DNA of 36,807 nt from an archaeon (GTDB lineage Archaea > Asgardarchaeota > Hermodarchaeia > Hermodarchaeales > Hermodarchaeaceae). The translations under genes were made by a program, and so were the position numbers. This document shows positions 33,203 through 36,807 of this stretch, in pieces (position 1 is the stretch's first letter; each line of letters opens with the position of its first letter). The DNA lies in assembly GCA_016550425.1 (NCBI GenBank), contig JABXGS010000121.1, forward strand, positions 1 through 36,807, in the 5' to 3' direction. The notes beneath the pieces were generated by a model that worked only from the letters and a program-made list of their open reading frames with translations, made no database searches and was not told the origin of the DNA.

Positions 33203-34207
33203 TCAAATTGTCGTGATTGGTCGGGTTTGGAGAATCACAAATTGATCCTTCTGAAGTGTCCATTCGATGTCTTGTGGATGTCCCATATGTTCTTCGATTT
33301 GCATACCAAGTCTAGCCAAACTAATAATTTCAGAATCCGTGAGGGAGAAGATTTTACGTTGCTTCTTAGGAGTTTCGATCAACATTGTGCCTTGGGGGTG
33401 ATCTCTAGGGTAGGGAGTACAGAGGAGGGCTTTTTCCCCGAGTTGGCGTTTGAGTATTTTCAAAGGGGTTTTTTGGAGAAGAAAAGAGTCGGGAATGACT
33501 TTTCCAGAAACGATGCTTTCTCCTATTCCCCATGTTGAGTCAATCATAAGTTGTTCGGAGTCATTGGTTGCAACATTTGCAGTGAACATTACACCAGAAA
33601 TATCACCGATAATCATTTCTTGGACTATTACAGCCATTTGCATTTGATCGATTTTTATCCCCTTAGCTTGAAGATATAGAAGTGCCCTAGGAGAGTAAAG
33701 AGAGAGCCAAGTCATTTTCACTGCTTTAATAATACTAGGTAAGTCATGTACACAGAGAAAGGAATCAGCTTGGCCTGCGAAGGAGAAGTGTTCGCTATCT
33801 TCTGCGGTTGCTGAAGACCGAATTGCAAACCCAGTTGAGGATGGCTCGTGATGGGTGCGAAGAGAGCTAAATCCTCTACTGATTTCCTTTTCAACTGGTT
33901 TGGGAATATCGTATTCGCTAGCAATTTTTCTGAAGGTTTCTGCTGAATGTAAAAGTTCTTCGAAGTTATTTTGCTCGAGTTGCAGCTTCTTATAAGATTC
34001 AAGATGTTTGCATTCTGAGATAAATGCGATAAAGCCCTTTATTGGAATTACAAACCCGCGTGGTATTGGAATTCCATTTTGGTGAAGTCGGGCAAGGTTA
34101 GTAGCTTTTCCACCATAAAGAGAAGGTTGATTGCTGGGAAGCTGATGCAAGAAGGAGATCTGGTAGCCAGATTGCTGATTAAGTTTCTTTGGATGATATT
34201 CCACCAA
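33203..34207 (-). CDS. Stand-alone PEP-synthase-type ATP-grasp (PPDK_N) domain
   Basis: 334 residues, which is just the N-terminal nucleotide-binding domain of phosphoenolpyruvate synthase, pyruvate phosphate dikinase or rifampin phosphotransferase. Conserved blocks are in order: YGGKATNLARL (31-41), FAIRSSATAEDSEHFSFAGQ (127-146), ISGVMFTANVA (203-213), STWGIGESIVSGKVIPDSFL (224-243) and DIEWTLQKDQFVILQTRP (313-330). The ATP site looks intact. The enzyme's phosphohistidine domain and PEP/pyruvate barrel are absent; the former is encoded separately just upstream. It would phosphorylate that partner's histidine from ATP. Start TTG at 34207 or GTG at 34204, with GGAGGG just upstream. Confidence 0.88.
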   Translation of the reverse strand: MVEYHPKKLNQQSGYQISFLHQLPSNQPSLYGGKATNLARLHQNGIPIPRGFVIPIKGFIAFISECKHLESYKKLQLEQNNFEELLHSAETFRKIASEYDIPKPVEKEISRGFSSLRTHHEPSSTGFAIRSSATAEDSEHFSFAGQADSFLCVHDLPSIIKAVKMTWLSLYSPRALLYLQAKGIKIDQMQMAVIVQEMIIGDISGVMFTANVATNDSEQLMIDSTWGIGESIVSGKVIPDSFLLQKTPLKILKRQLGEKALLCTPYPRDHPQGTMLIETPKKQRKIFSLTDSEIISLARLGMQIEEHMGHPQDIEWTLQKDQFVILQTRPITTI

Positions 34208-34235
34208 GATACCCTCCTTAAGTAACTAAAATACC

Positions 34236-34622
34236 TCAGGATTCGGTTTCCGTGATTAGTAATAATAATCCAATCGTTCCGTTACTGGGCTCGATTCGAA
34301 CCATTTGATTATTCAGATTACCATCAAAATTAATTTTTGTACCCATAAGTGCAGGAATTCCAAATTCCCGTGTCACTATAGCAAGATGAGATCCCAAAGC
34401 CCCTGATGTGCAAATAACTCCTTTTAATCGAGAGAGTACAGGAGCTAATGTGGTTGTTCCCGCATCTTCTACGAGCACAATCTTATCGCTGGTTACTCCA
34501 GAAGATTCCTCAGCTTTGAATTCTTTGAGTAATGAAAGAACATCTTCTATTGAACTAATTACTCGAAGTACGCCTTGAGCTGATTTCTGAAGAGTTAAAA
34601 GCCCTTCTCCAATTTGCTTCAT
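34236..34622 (-). CDS. Stand-alone PEP-utilising (phosphohistidine swivelling) domain
   Basis: 128 residues, matching the mobile phosphohistidine domain of PEP synthase and rifampin phosphotransferase. The signature is GVICTSGALGSHLAIVTREF with the phospho-accepting His79, then GIPALMGTK. AGTTTLAPVLSRLKG is the usual preceding helix. The usual GGxTSH reads GALGSH, a mild variant. The first 45 residues form a helical extension (GEGLLTLQKSAQGVLR) not typical of the domain. It starts at the ATG at 34622 with AGGTGGT upstream; the open frame's GTG at 34631 overlaps that site. It lies 28 bases before the ATP-grasp gene, the reverse of the domain order in PEP synthase. The final acceptor of the phosphate is not encoded here. 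Confidence 0.88.
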   Translation of the reverse strand: MKQIGEGLLTLQKSAQGVLRVISSIEDVLSLLKEFKAEESSGVTSDKIVLVEDAGTTTLAPVLSRLKGVICTSGALGSHLAIVTREFGIPALMGTKINFDGNLNNQMVRIEPSNGTIGLLLLITETES

Positions 34623-34726
34623 AGTTACCACCTAAATTTAAAATCATAAGCAGGTTTTGAAACTAAAAGACTTACTGGTTAGTTAAGAGTAGTTGGGCTA
34701 ATCTGATGCCTTCAAGAAAGTAGATT

Positions 34727-36807
34727 TTATGATTCGCTTGAATCAAAATCAACTTTCTTCTTTCGCTTTTGGAGTTTGGGTTTTAGTACAGGCTCTTCAA
34801 GCTGTAAACCTTTCATTCGAGCCATCAGTTTCTTTATTGTTGCTTCTCGTTCTTCAGGAGTCATGATTATCAATTGTTGGACTAATGCATCTTTGTCATC
34901 ATCACTTATTACAGAGAACTGTTCAAGTCCTTCGCGGAGTACGGCAACCAATGATGCTTGTTCGACAGGACTTAACTGGCGTTCCTCAGATGTTTTCACA
35001 GGCAGATCTTCAGCTTCAGCTTTAACGTCACCCGTCTTGAGATAATCAAAGCGACCTTCCGCCATTTGCCGTTTCATATCTTCCATGAACCAAACTCGAT
35101 CTTTCGCTGGAATCTTTTTCATCTGTTCAAAGAGCTGCTCTTTTTGCTTCTCGCCAAGACCTTCAAGGTGTTCAAGTTCGATTAAAATTGCATCATCTTC
35201 TGACCTTCGCTCTATAGGAAGTTCAGCCAGAGGGAGAACTATTGGTTGAATTTCAAGACTCGTTGCTTCATAAGAAGGTGTCATAATTGTAATCAATTGA
35301 TTGTCACGGTCTTGAATTCGATGTATATCGCCTTTTGAAAGAGAAGGAGTGTGTCCACGGTCAATTGATTTACTCATCTTCCGCATTTTTCGGACAATCC
35401 AAGGAATTGAGTAAACCCTAGCATAAGCAAGCCAAATGAGTAGAGCAATGATTAAAACGACACCAATAATTGCTCCAGCTTGAATCGCGCTTCTCGCTAC
35501 GGGACTTAGACTCACAATGAGAGTAGCCGATCTTTGTGATTGGGCATATTTCGGTGCCGCAGCTGACTCGATTGTAATTGGAGATGTTCCTTCAATTAAT
35601 GCAGATAAACCAGATAGCGTATAGGTTCCATCTCCATTATTTACCATTGGTCGTAACTCTAGACCAAGGCTGGGAATAGTCACATAAAGCGTTGCATCAG
35701 AGATGATGATGTTATGATAAGTATCTCTAAACGTTACATGGAGGGTGAAGGTATCACCTGTAAAGATGGTTATTGTATCTGGTAATCCTGTGATTTCAGT
35801 AGGTACTTGTATTACATTTAATTGGAAATAGGGAGCAGTGGCGGTTTCGAAGTTATGACGAGAGAGTGATATGGAAATTCCGTACAACCCTGGAGTTACG
35901 TCTGTGAGATTGATTTGGGCTACATAGAGTTCATCGATAAATTGTAGCCTACCACTACCCAATTCCCAAGAATAAGAACCCGTAGCATTGAAAATTATAT
36001 TTCCATCAGCATCTGTAAAATTGAAATAAAGCCATAGCATATCCCCACGCGGAACATCCCAAGCTGTTCCATCTAGTGGGATGATAATTTCCGCGTCATC
36101 TAATTCGGTATAAATTTCCTCAATAATCAATGTTGTTTGACGAGGTTGGATGTTTAATCCAATTGATGTGATTGCGAATTGATACCCTTCATGATCACAG
36201 CTGAGGGTCAGTTGGTACACACCGACGGCAAAAATATCACTTGGAAGAGAGGTATTATACCAACCAGAGATGCCTGTTGGTTGTAGTGTCCCAGAAAGAT
36301 TACCCCAGTTATAATGGATTGTTGCTCCTATTATTGGCTGTAGATTATTGTCATAGAATTCAGCAAGCACGGTGAAACTATCACCCCATTCTACAAGGAT
36401 GACAGGTGTATCTGATTCAAGGTAAGCAGGCATCACAATAAGAGCAACTGAAACGGTACGGAGTTGTTCGATAACGTTTGGATGACTTGCAGTGATATAG
36501 ATTGTATATTGGCCTGCATCTAGCCCTGAAGAGTTGATTATTACGCGAAAAGTAAATCCACTCACATAAGGTATAGTCGCATTTCCTCCAGCCCAATTAA
36601 AGTAGACCGTCGCATTTGGTAATGCAGCACCATAAATGGTGCTGAAATTAGCAGATACTTGGAAAGAGTCACCTGCCACGATTGCTGAAGCGGGTCCTTG
36701 CACAGTTAGAGTAGAATCAATTGGGAGAATATTTAGTAAAATGATTCCAATGCTGGTTTGATAATTAGGAAGATTACTCGCTTCAATTGTTACGAGATAT
36801 GTCCCAA
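34727..36807 (-). CDS. Ig-like-repeat membrane receptor-type protein, 5' part missing
   Basis: The frame is open to the window edge (693 codons seen), so the N-terminus is missing; the GTG at 36703 is not the true start. Outside are four or more Ig-like units of about 90 residues (IVAGDSFQVSANFSTIYGAA, VEWGDSFTVLAEFYDNNLQP, IFTGDTFTLHVTFRDTYHNI). Many N-x-S/T sites (NAT, NSS, NLS, NTS, NFT, NLT) suggest heavy N-glycosylation. One membrane helix (AGAIIGVVLIIALLIWLAYA) leads to a basic stop-transfer stretch and a cytoplasmic tail of about 220 residues. The tail has two similar helical hairpins: EKQKEQLFEQMKKIPAKDRV and DKDALVQQLIIMTPEEREAT. The phosphohistidine and ATP-grasp genes follow in the same direction. 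Likely a surface receptor or adhesin; ligand unknown. Confidence 0.85.
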   Translation of the reverse strand, partial: GTYLVTIEASNLPNYQTSIGIILLNILPIDSTLTVQGPASAIVAGDSFQVSANFSTIYGAALPNATVYFNWAGGNATIPYVSGFTFRVIINSSGLDAGQYTIYITASHPNVIEQLRTVSVALIVMPAYLESDTPVILVEWGDSFTVLAEFYDNNLQPIIGATIHYNWGNLSGTLQPTGISGWYNTSLPSDIFAVGVYQLTLSCDHEGYQFAITSIGLNIQPRQTTLIIEEIYTELDDAEIIIPLDGTAWDVPRGDMLWLYFNFTDADGNIIFNATGSYSWELGSGRLQFIDELYVAQINLTDVTPGLYGISISLSRHNFETATAPYFQLNVIQVPTEITGLPDTITIFTGDTFTLHVTFRDTYHNIIISDATLYVTIPSLGLELRPMVNNGDGTYTLSGLSALIEGTSPITIESAAAPKYAQSQRSATLIVSLSPVARSAIQAGAIIGVVLIIALLIWLAYARVYSIPWIVRKMRKMSKSIDRGHTPSLSKGDIHRIQDRDNQLITIMTPSYEATSLEIQPIVLPLAELPIERRSEDDAILIELEHLEGLGEKQKEQLFEQMKKIPAKDRVWFMEDMKRQMAEGRFDYLKTGDVKAEAEDLPVKTSEERQLSPVEQASLVAVLREGLEQFSVISDDDKDALVQQLIIMTPEEREATIKKLMARMKGLQLEEPVLKPKLQKRKKKVDFDSSES

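Noticed and set aside
33203..34622. A single PEP synthase gene broken by a frameshift
   Set aside because: The phosphohistidine domain comes before the ATP-grasp domain in transcription order, the opposite of PEP synthase, and each part has its own start with a ribosome site.
34727..36703. The Ig-like protein starting at the GTG at 36703
   Set aside because: The frame stays open to the window edge and its translation continues the repeat pattern, so the true start lies outside.

Overview
The window looks like part of an archaeal chromosome, tentatively an Asgard (Thorarchaeota-like) genome. What is seen: TATA-like boxes about 25-45 bases before several genes, GGTGA/GGAGG ribosome sites, some GTG and TTG starts, and a corrinoid iron-sulfur protein subunit (CdhE) of the archaeal acetyl-CoA decarbonylase/synthase. 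There are also long surface proteins of Ig-like or propeller repeats. The lineage is inference; no marker gene such as an rRNA or ribosomal protein is present. I saw no tRNA, rRNA, CRISPR array, insertion sequence or phage gene. Both edges cut through genes: a secreted beta-propeller protein on the left and a membrane-anchored Ig-like repeat protein on the right.

Left part (1-7534): propeller protein, two helix-hairpin-helix (DUF4332-like) proteins flanking a secreted Ntn-type amide hydrolase, a methyltransferase, a DinB-fold protein, an ICMT/PEMT-like membrane methyltransferase and an MFS transporter. A roughly 310-base divergent intergenic region follows, with four small GTGA-type inverted repeats. 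Middle (7848-15667): an ATC-hydrolase-like protein with an iron-sulfur flavoprotein, two GNAT acetyltransferases, an HTH-GyrI regulator next to a stand-alone GyrI paralogue, a decayed DUF3795 gene, a methyltransferase/BtrH-like operon, a DUF3788 protein, a PH-like protein and a SLOG-fold protein.

The most striking locus is 15813-21781. A 1642-residue protein holds two UvrA-like units in one chain with four ABC modules. Unit 1 keeps a UvrB-binding-like domain but lacks the insertion domain; unit 2 keeps an insertion domain but lacks the UvrB-binding domain. Its stop overlaps the start of an alpha-alpha toroid (squalene-cyclase/prenyltransferase-fold) protein. Convergent to it lies an AlkZ/YcaQ-type DNA glycosylase gene with the catalytic-type QxQ motif, overlapping the start of an ANT(6)-type nucleotidyltransferase and followed by a flavodoxin. 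UvrA-like, AlkZ-like, GyrI-like, ANT-like, MFS, GNAT and PEP-synthase-like proteins all belong to families with members that protect cells from DNA-damaging agents or antibiotics, so this may be a genotoxin-response neighbourhood. That reading is inference.

Right part (24681-36807): NAD kinase and CdhE on the plus strand, then a long minus-strand series. In transcription order it holds the Ig-like membrane protein, a free phosphohistidine (PEP-mobile) domain, a free PEP-synthase ATP-grasp domain, a protein of nine PAS domains with no kinase, an unrecognised 388-residue protein, a CrtC/AttH-like beta-barrel protein and a frameshifted dual-specificity phosphatase. The receptor-like, phosphotransfer and PAS genes could form a signalling pathway with no recognised output, but sequence alone does not prove it.
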